DNA of 64,000 nucleotides from Flaccisagitta enflata (GCA_965153355.1 OZ231127.1:40858001-40922000); one strand, 5' to 3'. Counted from the stretch's first letter, positions 11,276-24,699 are shown. The notes: generated from the letters alone by a model not told the origin. Program-made: numbers and translations.

Positions 11276-11787
11276 ACTCTGATCAAACAGTTTGTCAGGC
11301 ACATGTCGACATAACTAACTAAAACTAATATATGAATATTCACTGTTTAGTGTCCAGTCACACCACGCAAAAACCATCAATTAGCTAGAATAAAGAGCAA
11401 TCGATCATAATTGCATACTTGCTGCCCCGTGGCTCTGGACTAGAGCCTCATTTTTGAACAAGGACGGATACGTGTCAACCTTAGTCGTGAACGTGTGAGC
11501 AGGGGTAGTGATGTAGGGTGCCATTCATGCACTTTGCCAAGAGTAGCAACTAGCTCCTAGCGAGGCGAAAAAGCGCTAAATCAACAAATGTACGGACCGA
11601 ACTAACCGCGACTAGAAACCAGATTGGACAAGCTATAATCAGTGGACACAGATACACATACACGGACAGAACATTAATCAATACTAGGCAAACTGTGAAA
11701 GGCATAATTTTTAGCAAGCCCAGTAAGCTGAAAGTTAAACTGTAGTCGACCAATGGAAAATTTCATCATACTGGGCCAGCTCAAGCA

Positions 11788-11979
<192 letters not shown>

Positions 11980-12129
11980 AATAATGAATTACGTAACTAT
12001 CGATTTCCAATGACTTTTTTTCTCCCATTCGCTTTAGTTTTAGGTCGATTTACAGACTGAATCTTCTTCCATTTCCCGCCGATTTTTGACGTTCTCTTTC
12101 GTCTTTCTTCCTCTAAAATTGTGTTCCTT

Positions 12130-12265
12130 ACTTCTTGTCCTCATGCAAATGACGACGAAAATGACGACATCGATGACGACAATGATGACATCGACGACGA
12201 AAACGACGACGACGACGACGACGATGATGCTGACATACGCGATGACGACGATGACGAAAATGACT
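12130..12265. repeat. (GAC/GAT)n trinucleotide-rich tract
   Basis: Degenerate GACGAC, GATGAC and GAAAACGAC units; the open frames on both strands only reflect the repeat. Confidence 0.75.
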
Positions 12266-12601
12266 AGGAGGGAAAAGGAGAATGCCAGACTCAAAGTCAA
12301 AATCCAAACCGGCTGGGGGAGACATTGAGAGCTGAAGAAGAATGAAAGTAATGTAGTACTTTCCTTTGGGCTCTTGGCGATCGGAGATGTTGGTTTTGCT
12401 AAGTCCGGCATCAGAATGTCTCAAAACTGATAAATCTAAATGTCACTATCCGGTAAAAAAAAAGATGTCTGATAAGGCAGAGTCATAATGTCACAAAAGA
12501 TAGTGAAGCACATGTTACAATGAATATAAAAATATGTCTCAATACTAAAAATCATATCTCTCACTGTACCGCAGTAGAACAAGATCTTTTAATTAAGCTG
12601 T

Positions 12602-12701
<100 letters not shown>

Positions 12702-12782
12702 GAACTTGTGGACAACTACCACTGCAATGGGCAAAACACATATCTGATTGTCTCTAATTGAGTCATGCTGATTAACTCAATG

Positions 12783-12888
<106 letters not shown>

Positions 12889-12979
12889 ACTTGTGGACCG
12901 CTACCACTGCAATAGACAAAAACATGTATCTGATTGTTTTTAATTGAGTCATGCTGATTAACTCATCTTTATTTTCTTT

Positions 12980-13214
12980 GTAAGGGAGAGACCAGTGACA
13001 AGAGGGGCTAGCGGGGTAAGGATTAGTGTTGAGTCCTTTTTGCTCTTTGGTAAAACTACCTCTTCAATTTCCCCAAAAGCCCTTTATATATATAGATATG
13101 TATATATAAAGAGGCTTTTGAAGAAAATGAGCAACCTTCAGAGCTGATGAGGAAAACCTGCTTAACATCTATCCAGACCCCGCTAGCCCCTCTTGTCACC
13201 TGTCTCTCCCTTAC
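12980..13214. mobile_element. 235-bp palindromic MITE, array copy 1
   Basis: Terminal inverted repeats of about 37 bp, starting GTAAGGGAGAGACCAGTGAC and mirrored at the right end. The inner pairs are AAAAGCCCTTTATATATA and TATATAAAGAGGCTTTT around an ATATGTATA centre, so most of the element can fold on itself. The ends fit TA + AGGGAGAGACC. Confidence 0.85.
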
Positions 13215-13914
13215 TGTGAACCATTCAGTCATTCATTATGACTCAATCAGAGTCACTCAGATGAATCTACTTGATGAGGTTTCTGATTGACAAAACATGT
13301 CACCTTGAAGGTGGTCTTGGATCATAGCTCAGTCTTATTCAATATGTCAAAATCAAATGTCACAATTGGTAATGACATGCATCTTGTAGGGTGCACACAA
13401 ATGTCACAATGGATAAAAAAAAATGTCACAATATGCAAGTTTATCAGTGCAATTTTAACATCATTAAACAACTTATGGACCAACAAACTAATGCACTGAT
13501 GGATAGACTGACAGCTGGGCAGACCTACTTATGACTTTGAGACAATTTCTTATGGTTTTACAGCCTCCTGGCTATCTCAGGCGAAGTTATGATGTGTCCA
13601 GCAACTAAAGAACATGTCAACTGTAACCACTGTCATGTCCTAAGATACACTTTCAATTGTCTCAAATTGAGTCATCAAGAATGACTGAATAGTCTCTCTC
13701 TTTCTCTCTCTCTCCCTCTCTCTCTCTCTGAACTAGTGAACCAGTACCACTGCCATGGGCAGAAACATGTATCTTATTGTCTCTATTTGAGTCATGCTTG
13801 TTAACTGAATGCTGTATCTCCCTCTCTCACCCTGGACTTGTGAATAACTACCAATGCAATGGGCAAAAACACGTATCTGATTGTCTCTAATTGAGTCATG
13901 CTGATTAACTCAAT

Positions 13915-13993
<79 letters not shown>

Positions 13994-13997
<4 letters not shown>

Positions 13998-14228
13998 GGG
14001 AGAGACCAGTGACAAGAGGGGCTAGCGGGGTAAGAATCAGTGTTGAGTCCTTTTTGCTCTTTGGTGAAACTACCCCTTCAATTTCCCCAAAAGCCCTTTA
14101 TATATATACATATGTATATATAAAGAGGCTTTTGAAGAAAATGAGCAACCTTCAGAGCTGATAAAGAAAACATGCTTAACATGTATCCAGACCCCGCTAG
14201 CCCCTCTTGTCACTGGTCTCTCCCTTAC
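13994..14228. mobile_element. 235-bp palindromic MITE, array copy 2
   Basis: As copy 1; the left end abuts a (CT)n tract directly, with perfect terminal repeats. Confidence 0.85.
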
Positions 14229-14941
14229 TGTGTACCATTCAGTCATTCAATATGAATCAATCAGAGTCACTCAGATGTATCTAATTGATCAGGTCTCTGA
14301 TTGACAAAACATGTCCCCTTGAAGATGGTCTTGGAACAAAGCTCAGTCTCATTCAATGTGGAAAAATCAAATGTCAAAATTGGTAATGACATGCATCTTG
14401 TAGAGTAAATACAAATGTCACAATTAGTAAACACAAACGTCACAATAGGTAAACAAAAATGTCACAATATGCAAGTTTATCACTGTTCAATTTGAGCATC
14501 ATTAATCAACCTATGGACCAACAAACCAATGCACTGATGGATAGACTGACAGCTGGGCAGACCTACTTATGACTTTGAGACAATTTCTTATGGTTTTACA
14601 ACCTCTTGGCTATCTTAGGCAAAGTTATGATGTGTCCAGCAACAAAAGAACATGTCAACAATAACAACTGTCATGTCCTAAGATACACTTTTGATTGTCT
14701 CAAATTGAGTCATCAAGAATGACTGAATGGTCTCTCTCTTTCTCTCTCTGTCTAATCTAGTGAACCACTACCGCTGCCATGGGCAGAAACGTGTATCTTA
14801 TGTCTCTAATTGAGTCTTGCTTATTAACTGAATGCTCTCTCCCTCTCTCTCCCTGGACTTTTGAATAACTACCTCTGCAATGGGCAAAAACACATATCTG
14901 ATTGTCTCTAATTGAGTCATGCTGATTAACTCAATGGTCTC

Positions 14942-15026
<85 letters not shown>

Positions 15027-15029
<3 letters not shown>

Positions 15030-15243
15030 AAGAGGGGCTAGCGGGGTAAGAATTAGTGTTGAGTCCTTTTTGCTCTTTGGTGAAACTACCCCTTCAATTT
15101 CCCAAAAGGCCCTTTATATATATACATATGTATATATAAAGAGGCTTTTGAAGAAAATGAGCAACCTTCAGAGCTGATAAAGAAAACATGCTTAACATGT
15201 ATCCAGACCCCGCTAACCCTCTTGTCACTGGTCTCTCCCTTAC
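15027..15243. mobile_element. 235-bp palindromic MITE, array copy 3, left end lost
   Basis: The first 17 bp of the left terminal repeat are missing and replaced by (CT)n; the right end is complete apart from one lost base in CGCTAACCC. Confidence 0.8.
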
Positions 15244-15951
15244 TCTAAACCATTCAGTCATTCATTATGACTCAATCAGAGTCACTCAGATGTATCTAAT
15301 TGATCAGGTCTCTGATTGACAAAACATGTCCCCTTGAAGATGGTCTTGGATCATAGCTCAGTCTTATTCAATATGTCAAAATCAAATGTCACATTTCGTT
15401 ATGACATGCATCTTGTAAGGTAAATACAATTGTCACAATTAGTAAACACAAATGTCACAATAGGTAAACAAAAATGTCACAATATGCAAGTTCATCACTG
15501 TTCAATTTGAGCATCATTAATCAACCTATGGACCAACAAACCAATGCACTGATGGATAGACTGACAGCTGGGCAGACCTACCTATGACTTTAAGACAATT
15601 TCTTATGGTTTTACAACCTCTTGGCTATCTCAGGCGAAGTTATGATGTGTCCTGCAACAAAAGAACATGTCAACTGTAACCACTGTCATGTCCTAAGATA
15701 CTCTTCTGATTGTCTCAAATTGAGTCATCAAGAATGACTGAATGGTCTCTCTCTTTCTCTCTCTCTCTAAATTAGTGAACCACTACCACTGCCATGGGCA
15801 GAAACATGTATCTTATTGTCTCTTATTGAGTCTTGCTTATTAACTGAATGCTCTCTCCCTCTCTCTCCCTGGACTTGTGAACCACTACCACTGCAATGGG
15901 CAAAAACACATATCTGATTGTCTCTAATTGAGTCATGCTGATTAACTCAAT

Positions 15952-16039
<88 letters not shown>

Positions 16040-16040
16040 T

Positions 16041-16275
16041 GTAAGGGAGAGACCAGTGACAAGAGGGGCTAGCGGGGTAAGAATTAGTGTTGAGTCCTTT
16101 TTGCTCTTTGGTGAAACTACCCCTTCAATTTCCCCAAAAGCCCTTTATATATATACATATGTATATATAAAGAGGCTTTTGAAGAAAATGAGCAACCTTC
16201 AGAGCTGATGAAGAAAACATGCTTAACATGTATCCAGACCCCGCTAGCCCCTCTTGTCACTGGTCTCTCCCTTAC
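16041..16275. mobile_element. 235-bp palindromic MITE, array copy 4
   Basis: Complete; separated from (CT)n by GTTTTT, a linker shared with copy 5. Confidence 0.85.
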
Positions 16276-16969
16276 TCTAAACCATTCAGTCATTCATTAT
16301 GACTCAATCAGAATCACTGAGATGTACCTACTTGATCAGGTCTCTGATTGAAAAAACATGTCCCCTTGAAGATGGTCTTGGATCATAGCTCAGTCTTATT
16401 CAATATGTCAAAATCAAATGTCACAATTCATTATGACATGCATCTTGTAAGGTAAATACAATTGTCACAATTTGTAAACACAAATGTCACAATAGGTAAA
16501 CAAAAATGTCACAATATGCAAGTTTATGACCTTTCAATTTGAGCATCATTAATCAAATTATGGACCAACAAACCAATGCACTGATGGATAGACTGACAGC
16601 TGGGCAGATCTACCTATGACTTTAAGACAATTTCTTATGGTTTTACAACCTCTTGGCTATCTCAGGCGAAGTTATGATGTGTCCAGCAACAAAAGAACAT
16701 GTCAACTGTAACCACTGTCATATCCTAAGATACTCTTTTGATTGTCTCAAATTGAGTCATCAAGAATGACTGAATGGTCTCTCTCTTTCTCTCTCTCTCT
16801 AAACTAGTGAACCACTACCACTGCCATGGGCACAAACATGTATCTTACTGTCTCTTATTGAGTCTTGCTTATTAACTGAATGCTATCTCCCTCTCTCTCC
16901 CTAGACTTGTGAACCACTACCATTGCAATATCTGATTGTCTCTAATTGAGTCATGCTGATTAACTCAAT

Positions 16970-17045
<76 letters not shown>

Positions 17046-17046
17046 T

Positions 17047-17281
17047 GTAAGGGAGAGACCAGTGACAAGAGGGGCTAGCGGGGTAAGAATTAGGTTTGAG
17101 TCCTTTTTGCTCTTTGGTGAAACTACCCCTTCAATTTCCCCAAAAGCCCTTTATATATATACATATGTATATATAAAGAGGCTTTTGAAGAAAATGAGCA
17201 ACCTTCAGAGCTGATGAAGAAAACATGCTTAACATGTATCCAGACCCCGCTAGCCCCTCTTGTCACTGGTCTCTCCCTCAC
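17047..17281. mobile_element. 235-bp palindromic MITE, array copy 5
   Basis: Complete; one change in the right end (CCCTCAC for CCCTTAC). Confidence 0.85.
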
Positions 17282-17886
17282 TCTAAACCATTCAGTCATT
17301 CATTATGACACAATCAGAGTCACTAAGATGTAACTTTTTGATCAGGTCTCTGATTGACAAAACATGTCCCCTTGAAGATGGTCTTGGATCATAGCTCAGT
17401 CTTATTCAATATGTCAAAATCAAATGTCACAATTGGTAATGACATGCATCTTGTAAGGTAAATACAATTGTCACAATTAGTTAACACAAATGTCACAATA
17501 TGTAAACAAAAATGACACAATATGCAAGTTTATCACTGTTCAATTTGAGCATCATTAATCAACCTATGGACCAACAAACCAATGCACTGATGGATAGACT
17601 GACAGCTGGGCAGACCTACTCATGACTTTGAGACAATTTCTTATGATTTTACAACCTCTTGGCTATCTCAGGCGAAGTTATGATGTGTCCAGCAACAAAA
17701 GAACATGTCAACTGTAACCACTGTCATGTCCTAAGATACACTTTTGATTGTCTCAAATTGAGTCATCAAGAATGACTGAATGATCTCTCCCTTTCTCTCT
17801 CTCTCTGAACTAGTGAACCACTACCACTGCCATGGCAGAAACATGTATCTGATTGTCTCTAATTGAGTCATGCTTATTAACTGAAT

Positions 17887-17964
<78 letters not shown>

Positions 17965-17965
17965 C

Positions 17966-18640
17966 TTCTTTTTTTTTCATTTATATTGTGACATTTGTAT
18001 TTGTGGCATCCTCTATTGTTATCTGCTTCATGTTTGTATTCATCCGCATGCACCTTACTGTTAACCTTACCATATTTGGTAGTTTTGTCACCAGTTGTCG
18101 CAGGCCATTCCCCCTTCACTGTCATTCTAGAAGTGTTCATCCGCCTTGAGTTTTCGGACTATTTTCTGTGTTGTTGGACTGATGCTCTTAAATACCGGAG
18201 CGCACTGTAGATTATTCAGTAGCTGTTCCATCTCCTAAGAAGTCCAACTTAATGTAAGTTTTGTGTTATATTGAAGTATTTGAGCTGTTTGTTTTACCTC
18301 TTTTAACTCCCTAAGCATATGCCTAAAGGTTTTTCCCCTCTTTGTCCTTTCTCACAGTTTGATGTATGGGTGTCACTTCAAAGTAATAAAGTGTGTTCAT
18401 TCCATCAATTAGACGTCCACTTATTACAAGAACATGGAGACAAATGTATTTACTTTTTGTTGCTTTAGTCACACATGACTATGAGAGGGTTGATTGATTG
18501 GTGTATCTATCTGTCCATCCGCCCTCAGCTTTAAGGGCCTTCAAATACTTGGTTAATCTGTCACCTGTTACTTTTGTGTTTTATATTTGTGATGCTTGTT
18601 TTTAAAATTTGTTTCAAATGTACTTACTATTTCTAATATT
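17966..18640. other. No gene seen; junction between the two arrays
   Basis: T-rich unique sequence between the 1-kb array and the 24-bp array. A few TTGTGACATTTGTATTTG words appear at once (17988 on), which links it to the following array. Confidence 0.4.
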
Positions 18641-19700
18641 TCTTTGTATCATTTGTGACATTTTTATTTTCAATTTGTGACATTTGTATTTAATGTTTGT
18701 GACATTTGTAGTTATTGTTTGTGACATTTGTATTTACTTATTGTAACCCTTGTATTCACTTTTTGTTACATTTGTGACATTCATATTAGTATCATTTGTG
18801 ACATTTGTATTAAAATTATTTGTGAGATTTCTTTCAATATCATTTGTGACATTTGTATTTGAATCATTTGTGACGTTTGTATCAATATCATTTGTGACAT
18901 TTATATTAGAATCATCTGTAACATTTGTATTAGTATTATTTGTGACATTTGTATTAGTGTCTTTTGTGACATTTGTATTAGTGTTATTTGTGACATTTGT
19001 ATTTGAATCATTTGTGACATATGTATTTATGTTTTTTGTGACATTTGTATTTGTGTCTTATGTGACATTTATATTAGTGTCTTTTGTGACATTTGTATTA
19101 GAGTCTTTTGTGACATTTGTATTAGTGTTATTTGTGACATTTGTATTAGAATTATTTGTGACATTTGTATTAGTGTCTTTTGTGACATTTGTATTAGTCT
19201 CTTTTATGACATTTGTATTGGTGTTATATGAGACATTTGTATTAGAATCATTAGTGACATATGTATTTGTGTCTTTTGTGACATTTGTATTTGTGTCTTT
19301 TGTGACATTTGTATTAATGTCTTTTGTGACATTTGTATTAGAGTCTTTTGTGACATTTGTATTAGTGTTATTTGTGACATTTGTATTAGTGTTATTTGTG
19401 ACATTTGTATTAGAATTATTTGTGACATTTTTATTAGTGTATTTTGTGACATTTGTATTAGTCTCTTTTACGACATTTGTATTAGTGTTTTTTGTGACAT
19501 TTGTATTAGTGTCTTTTGTGACTTTTGTATTTTCATCACTTGTGACATTTGTATTAGAATCATTTGTGACATTTTCATTAGCGTTATTTGTGACATTTGT
19601 CCTAATGTTATTTGGGACATTCGTTTTTACTGATTGTAATAATTGCGTTTACAAATTGAGACAGTTGTTTTTATTCGTTGTGACATCTATATATACTCAT
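18640..19700. repeat. 24-bp minisatellite, about 40 copies
   Basis: Unit TTTGTGACATTTGTATTAGT plus four bases, with variants GTGTCT, GTGTTA, AATCA and GAGTCT at the junction. Because 24 is a multiple of three, one frame stays open for 328 codons (18750-19736) as an eight-residue hydrophobic repeat (FVTFVLES-like). I treat this as repeat-derived. The unit is the reverse complement of the ATGTCACA-type repeats within the 1-kb array units. Confidence 0.93.
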
Positions 19701-19968
19701 CAGAGCATATTTAATCATAAGACTGAGACACACTGAACATTCTTGGCAAAGGAAAAAAAAAATCAACGACCAGGCCCCAAGGCTGAGACAGATGAAACTT
19801 TCTATGAAGGAAAAAGAAAGGCAGGCTTAAGCCAGGGAGGTAGGGAATTTGTTGAGTCATTTGCTATTGTGACGCAGTGTCACGGATTTGTCACACTCCC
19901 TGTGACGTTTTTCAAAAAATGTCACAGATCTCCCATTGGATTGTACAGGAAATTTCCCGAGGAAAGTA

Positions 19969-19983
19969 ATGATGATGATGATA

Positions 19984-20074
<91 letters not shown>

Positions 20075-20125
20075 GGAGGATGATGATGATGAAGATGATG
20101 ATGATGGTGATGGTGGTGATGATGG

Positions 20126-20177
<52 letters not shown>

Positions 20178-20196
20178 AGTGATGATGATAAATGTT
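19969..20196. repeat. (GAT)n microsatellite
   Basis: About 75 GAT units with a few GAG and GGT variants. Upstream (19850-19930) lie more TGTGAC/GTCACA words in both orientations. Confidence 0.95.
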
Positions 20197-20690
20197 GATT
20201 AGGATGATGGTGATAATCATGATTATGGTTCGGATGATGTCTCCGTAGTGGCTAAGGCAGTGGTGTATATAATTGAGTGGCTTTTGATTTTATTTCCCCC
20301 CCCCCGTGATGCGTCGCCTCGCGTTATGAAATCTATGATTTTCTTCCCCACAAAGCAATAAAACAGTATATTTTAGGTTTAAATAGTGTTTAATTGTGTT
20401 GTAGAAATCAAATATCACCGTTTTTGTTCTTTACAGTTTACACCTTCAACGATGACACCGCATAATCCACGTCACTTACTGCAGAGTACAGTAAGGTTAC
20501 GCCGACTACGCATTGCCATTATGCAACCTCTTAAGACAGCGTGCCCACGAAGCCAACATTAAGGGTATCAGAATGGGTCAAAATAGAAAATATACATGAA
20601 TGAAAATAGAAAAACAAGTGAATAAAAATGATTGAGATAAGACATACATGATATTTGAAGTCAAAATTTGCATCCATTAGAAAGAGACTC
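20197..20690. other. No gene seen
   Basis: A short TCTCCGTAGTGGCTAAGGCA stretch near 20240 resembles a tRNA A-box region, but no B box follows. The rest is featureless. Confidence 0.3.
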
Positions 20691-20699
20691 AGATTTAGC

Positions 20700-20965
20700 T
20701 TAAATTACTGAAAAAAATTTACCGAAAATTTTTACAAATTTCTTTTTTGTCACTGACAAGAGGTTGGTCGAAATTATAAGTTTGCATAGAAAATGAAAAA
20801 ATGAAAAAATAAAGAACATAGTTCTCTTCCCAAATCGTTTTTAGAGGGAACTATGTTTTTGAAAATGCAAAGTTTTTCTGGGTGTGGCCTTCTTATAATT
20901 TCGACCTCAAAAAATATAAAAAAATGTCAACAAATTTTCACAAAAAATCTTCATTTTTTTACCAT
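20700..20965. mobile_element. Imperfect palindrome, probable MITE
   Basis: GAGGTTGGTCGAAATTATAAG near 20760 pairs with CTTATAATTTCGACCTC near 20892. AACATAGTTCTC pairs with GAGGGAACTATGTT closer to the centre (about 20840). There is no ORF and the ends are not sharp. Confidence 0.55.
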
Positions 20966-21325
20966 TTTCTGTGAGAATTGCCTACCAAAAGGCGATTTAA
21001 AGCGTGAAATATGAAACAGACGTACATATCAAGTGTATTCAGTGAAAACTTGAGAAATGAAAACATTTGTGGATGGATAATTAGTCCATCATTGATGCAA
21101 AAGTGGGGTGAAGCACTTCATTTTTCCCTGGCAGATTTGACGTCTTAAGGTGATCTGAGATAAGCTGCTGCCAATTTTGGGAAAAGATTAAGACGTGGTA
21201 CCCTGTTGCCTTGCTCGAATTTTTCCTTTGGCTTGCGAAATCTTCAAGTATTTGCAATTGCACTGAAATATTTTTCAGGTTCCTGTATCTAAAAAGAAAC
21301 TAAGAAAGCAGAGAAATCAAGCTCT

Positions 21326-22050
21326 TTTGAGATGCGTCATCGCATCTCTACTATCTAGAACATATGTATATCGGCGAGCGTTTTGGGTCATAACTCTGCT
21401 AAAAATAAAAAAATCATATAAAAATCAGTGAGATTCTGAAACTACATCGAATTTCTGATCTAGTGCCACCAACCGCGTTCTTGTAGCTTGATTCGTTTAG
21501 AAATGACGGGCAAAACAAGAATGCTACTTCAAATGAAAATGGCTGAAAAATTGTATTTTATTTCTTATCGCTTTTGGTACTTGGCCAAACGTTATTTTTT
21601 TGTTAGTTTAAGGTTGTTGTCTGACTTTAAAGCTGCTACAGTAATGCCATAGGATCGCCTTGTCATTTTCATGGTCACTCCAAACTCGGTAATAGATCAG
21701 ATGGTTGGTAAGTAAGCAGCTATGGAGAAGGTATCGCGCATTGTTCGATATAGATAAAAAAAATTCTGCTCTGAAGGTGTGAAGGAAGACTTCGTCATCC
21801 TTTCTCAAAATAACTCTTCAAGAGCATATGAAGATAATTTAGGCCGTTATTGTTGTTCACAAAATACATACAAAAAGTCTCATAGATCAAATTATGTTTT
21901 TTCTAGTCATTTGATGAATTAACAGCCTGATAATGATCTTGCCGATATACTTTTGTTCTAGATAGTATAAGAGGGTCCGTCCGTCCGTCCGTTACGCCTC
22001 TTCTGATATCACGCAGATGACGCATCGAGTTGCCCGCCTGGGCTTGTATG
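21326..22050 (-). mobile_element. Family D hairpin-tailed element, split by an insertion
   Basis: Hairpin AGATGCGTCATCGCATCT at 21330-21347, then CTCTA. The element resumes at 21966 with TATAAGAGGGTCCGTCCGTC and ends GACGCATCGAGTTGCCC (22020 on) as in other D copies. Between the halves lies a 615-bp inverted-repeat insertion. Confidence 0.75.
21351..21965. mobile_element. TA-flanked inverted-repeat element inside a family D copy
   Basis: Ends CTATCTAGAACATATGTATA and its imperfect complement (ATATACTTTTGTTCTAGATAG), flanked by TA at 21349-21350 and 21966-21967. Removing it and one TA restores the CTCTATAAGAGGG of family D. A GATTCGTTTAGAAATGA word is shared with the collapsed Tc1 element at 39.7 kb, so the two are probably related. 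No usable transposase frame. Confidence 0.75.
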
Positions 22051-22662
22051 GGACACACGCCATGGGGGAGAAATCTGCAGGCTGTATTAAATACTCGGTC
22101 TTGATGGCCACTGCTTATGGCATCATGAAGACTCCCTCTATCAGTTTCCCTTTGAATTAAGAGAAATGCGCTTCAATATTTGTTTCAATCAACAAAATAT
22201 TTATAGGTTTTGAGTAAAGATTCACATTCCTGATAAAATTTCCAGTCGTTTGATAGGTCGCATTAAATACTTTTACTCATAAATAAAAACGTTCAATTTT
22301 CAAGCAAAAAAAAAAAAAAAGGAAATTTCGTGGGGAATACAATTCTTTTACAAGAATTTAGGTCGGGCTACAAACAGTTGACCTATCTGGTAAAATGTAG
22401 AAAATATAAAACATTTCATTGATTAAAAAAAAAAATTTGAAGCAAATTATTTTTCTTCAATAGAAAGTGATAGAATAGACCTTCCTGAAGCCCAAACCAC
22501 TTGCCGTCATGTCCGAGCATTTTTCTTGATCTATGAAAGCCTCCCCCGTAGCGTGGACACTATTGAAGACAGTAATTCCGTGATGTGGTTTATGCCTTTA
22601 CTATGGGCTTTGGGCACTCATGTTAAATTATGTACTTTTAGTTGACTCTTGCACCTCTCGCA

Positions 22663-22668
<6 letters not shown>
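22051..22668. other. No gene seen
   Basis: AT-rich sequence with two short A-runs (22305 and 22428). Confidence 0.3.

Positions 22669-22739
<71 letters not shown>
22669..22739. repeat. (CT)n microsatellite
   Basis: About 35 CT units. Confidence 0.96.
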
Positions 22740-22741
<2 letters not shown>

Positions 22742-22919
22742 TGGTTGTATTATTGCTTGAATCTCCTCGGCTCCCGGCAATCTAGACACAGGAGCGATAA
22801 AGTAGTTCAGATATGAAGTTCTTCCTCTTGCTCCCGCTATCATCCTTCTTCTTCCGAGGCTCCGTTTACATTGACTCTTGGGAAAAACAAAGTTGTAAAT
22901 ACAATAATATCTTATTTTA

Positions 22920-23053
22920 TTTTCAGTCGCGTGCACGCGTCTCTTTAACCCTTTATGTCGGATGGTTGGATGGTTGGTCGGTTGGTTTGCTTTTTTTGTA
23001 GTTGAAAGGGGCAATAATTAGTGTTTTTCTGTAATACTGCCATCCCCATTCGC
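22920..23053 (-). mobile_element. Family C element, degenerate
   Basis: Hairpin CAGTCGCGTGCACGCGTCT (22924-22942), then GGTTGGTCGG units, and an end like CCATTCGCACGCAACTTG. The conserved middle is shortened. Confidence 0.6.
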
Positions 23054-23295
23054 ACGCAACTTGTCCTCATTGCATTGTTGTATGTAATGATGAATTACTA
23101 TCTAGTCAAATCAGCAACTCAATATCAAAGATAAAATATCAAATATAACGCTCAGTAAACAAGTTAACTAGTGACATCACCTGAAACCAGCAATAACGGA
23201 TCCGTGAAATATGAAAATCTCAAATGACAAATTTTGGGTTCTTTGTCAATATTTTCATGATTCAACTCCATCATTGCCAATTATAAAGATTTCCC

Positions 23296-23907
23296 TTTTG
23301 GGCAGCGGCCCTGAAGGGGCCGATGACCCATGCTTTCACACAGGAGAAGTTTCTCCTTCTTCTTCATCTTCTTCTCCTCCGTCCATCCCATTGGGCCTCA
23401 AATCCAGCCTTGAAGCTCAAAATCTACCTTCAAGGCTCAAATCCCGGCATCAAGGCTCAAATCCCAGCCTCGAGACACAAATTCCAGCCTCAAGGCCAAA
23501 ATCCCAGCCTCAAATCCCAGACAGAGGTTCAAAGCTTGGTCTCAAGGCTCAAATCCCAGCCGCGAGGCAAAAGTCCCAGCCTTGTGGATCAAATCTCAGC
23601 CTAAAGGCCCAAATCCTGGTCTCAAGGCTCAAATTCTAGCCACGAGGCTCAAATCCCAGCCTCGAAGCTTAAATCCCAGCCTCAAGACTCAATGTCCAGC
23701 TGCGAGACCCAAACCCCAGCCTCAAGGCCAAAATCCTTAAAGCTCAGCCTTGAGGCTCAAATTCCAACCTCAAGACTCAAATCCCTGCCCCAAGCCTCAA
23801 AAATTACTAAGCATAGGTCATCGGCCCCTCTTACCTTCACAAAGACATAAATATCCACATAGGGGCCACGGGTACCGCTGACCATCTACCGCTTTTGCGA
23901 CTATTTA
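23296..23907 (-). mobile_element. Family A foldback element, GATGACC subtype
   Basis: The plus strand begins TTTTGGGCAGCGGCCCTGAA, then GGGGCCGATGACC and a CTTCTTCTTC stretch. Next come about 20 units of a 20-bp minisatellite (GGCTCAAATCCCAGCCTCAA; 23390-23800) and the inverted arm GCATAGGTCATCGGCCCC. Beyond it lies the family leader in reverse (GGGTACCGCTGACC, to 23907). No ORF. Confidence 0.8.
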
Positions 23908-24119
23908 AGATAAAATACTTCTTTCTCTTGAAGTCCGTTTTTTCCAAACCAAGTCTTTGTCTACACAAAACCATTAATCTCGTATGTGAACGAGGCCTTG
24001 AATCTCCTTTTCTTTTTCGCATAAGCGGATATTTTCCTCCGGCTTCCTGGTTGGGGCTCTGTGTGGCATCCATCCTGAGTCCTGACCTTTCCTTTCGACT
24101 TTCTGCCGTATGTGGCTGT

Positions 24120-24312
24120 TAACCAAGACCAGATTGACTGTAACGCAAGACCAAACTGACTGTAAAGCAGGAGCAGACTGTTTGTAAGGCAACACCAGAC
24201 CGGATGTAAAGCAAGACCCGACTGAATGTAAAGCAAGATCAAACTGTATGTAAAGCAAGACCAGACTGAATGTAAAGCAGGAGTAGACTGAATGTGAAGC
24301 AGGAGTAGACCA
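24120..24312. repeat. 20-bp minisatellite
   Basis: About nine units of GTAAAGCAAGACCAGACTGA type, unrelated in sequence to the family A minisatellite. Confidence 0.88.
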
Positions 24313-24699
24313 GCATGGGTGTAGGGGAGCCCGGGGACTTCCAGGCCAATTTCAAGGCTACAAGCCCAACTAAATGAATCTATATCTTGTTACTTTAACT
24401 AAGCTATCACCCTATTAAATGAGCGCAAATATTTTACAAAGCAGATTTATGCGCAAATTTGCCCTTTTGGTCAAAAGATACTTTTTCTTATTTCTTTCTT
24501 TAATTTTTTCTTTTTTTTTCTTTTTTTTCCCTTTTTATCTTCCCCCTTTCATCTTCTCTATTTTCTTTTGCTGGAGTCTCAATCTGACGGACTTCCTAGC
24601 CTAACGAACAGAGACTTCCGTGGAAGTGCTGGAAGTCCCTTGTCCTACACGAATGAAGACCAGACTGAGCGTCTTTGTCATTGCTTATTTGGAAAAGAT

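Noticed and set aside
18640-19700. Telomeric or centromeric repeat
   Set aside because: The 24-bp unit does not match known telomere motifs, and one kilobase is too little to argue for a centromere.
19743-20198. Acidic Asp-rich frame
   Set aside because: It is the (GAT)n tract; all three frames are open (Asp, Met, and His on the other strand).
23390-23800. CRISPR-like regular 20-bp repeats (also 42960-43462)
   Set aside because: No unique spacers between units and the host is a eukaryote; these are minisatellites inside foldback elements.
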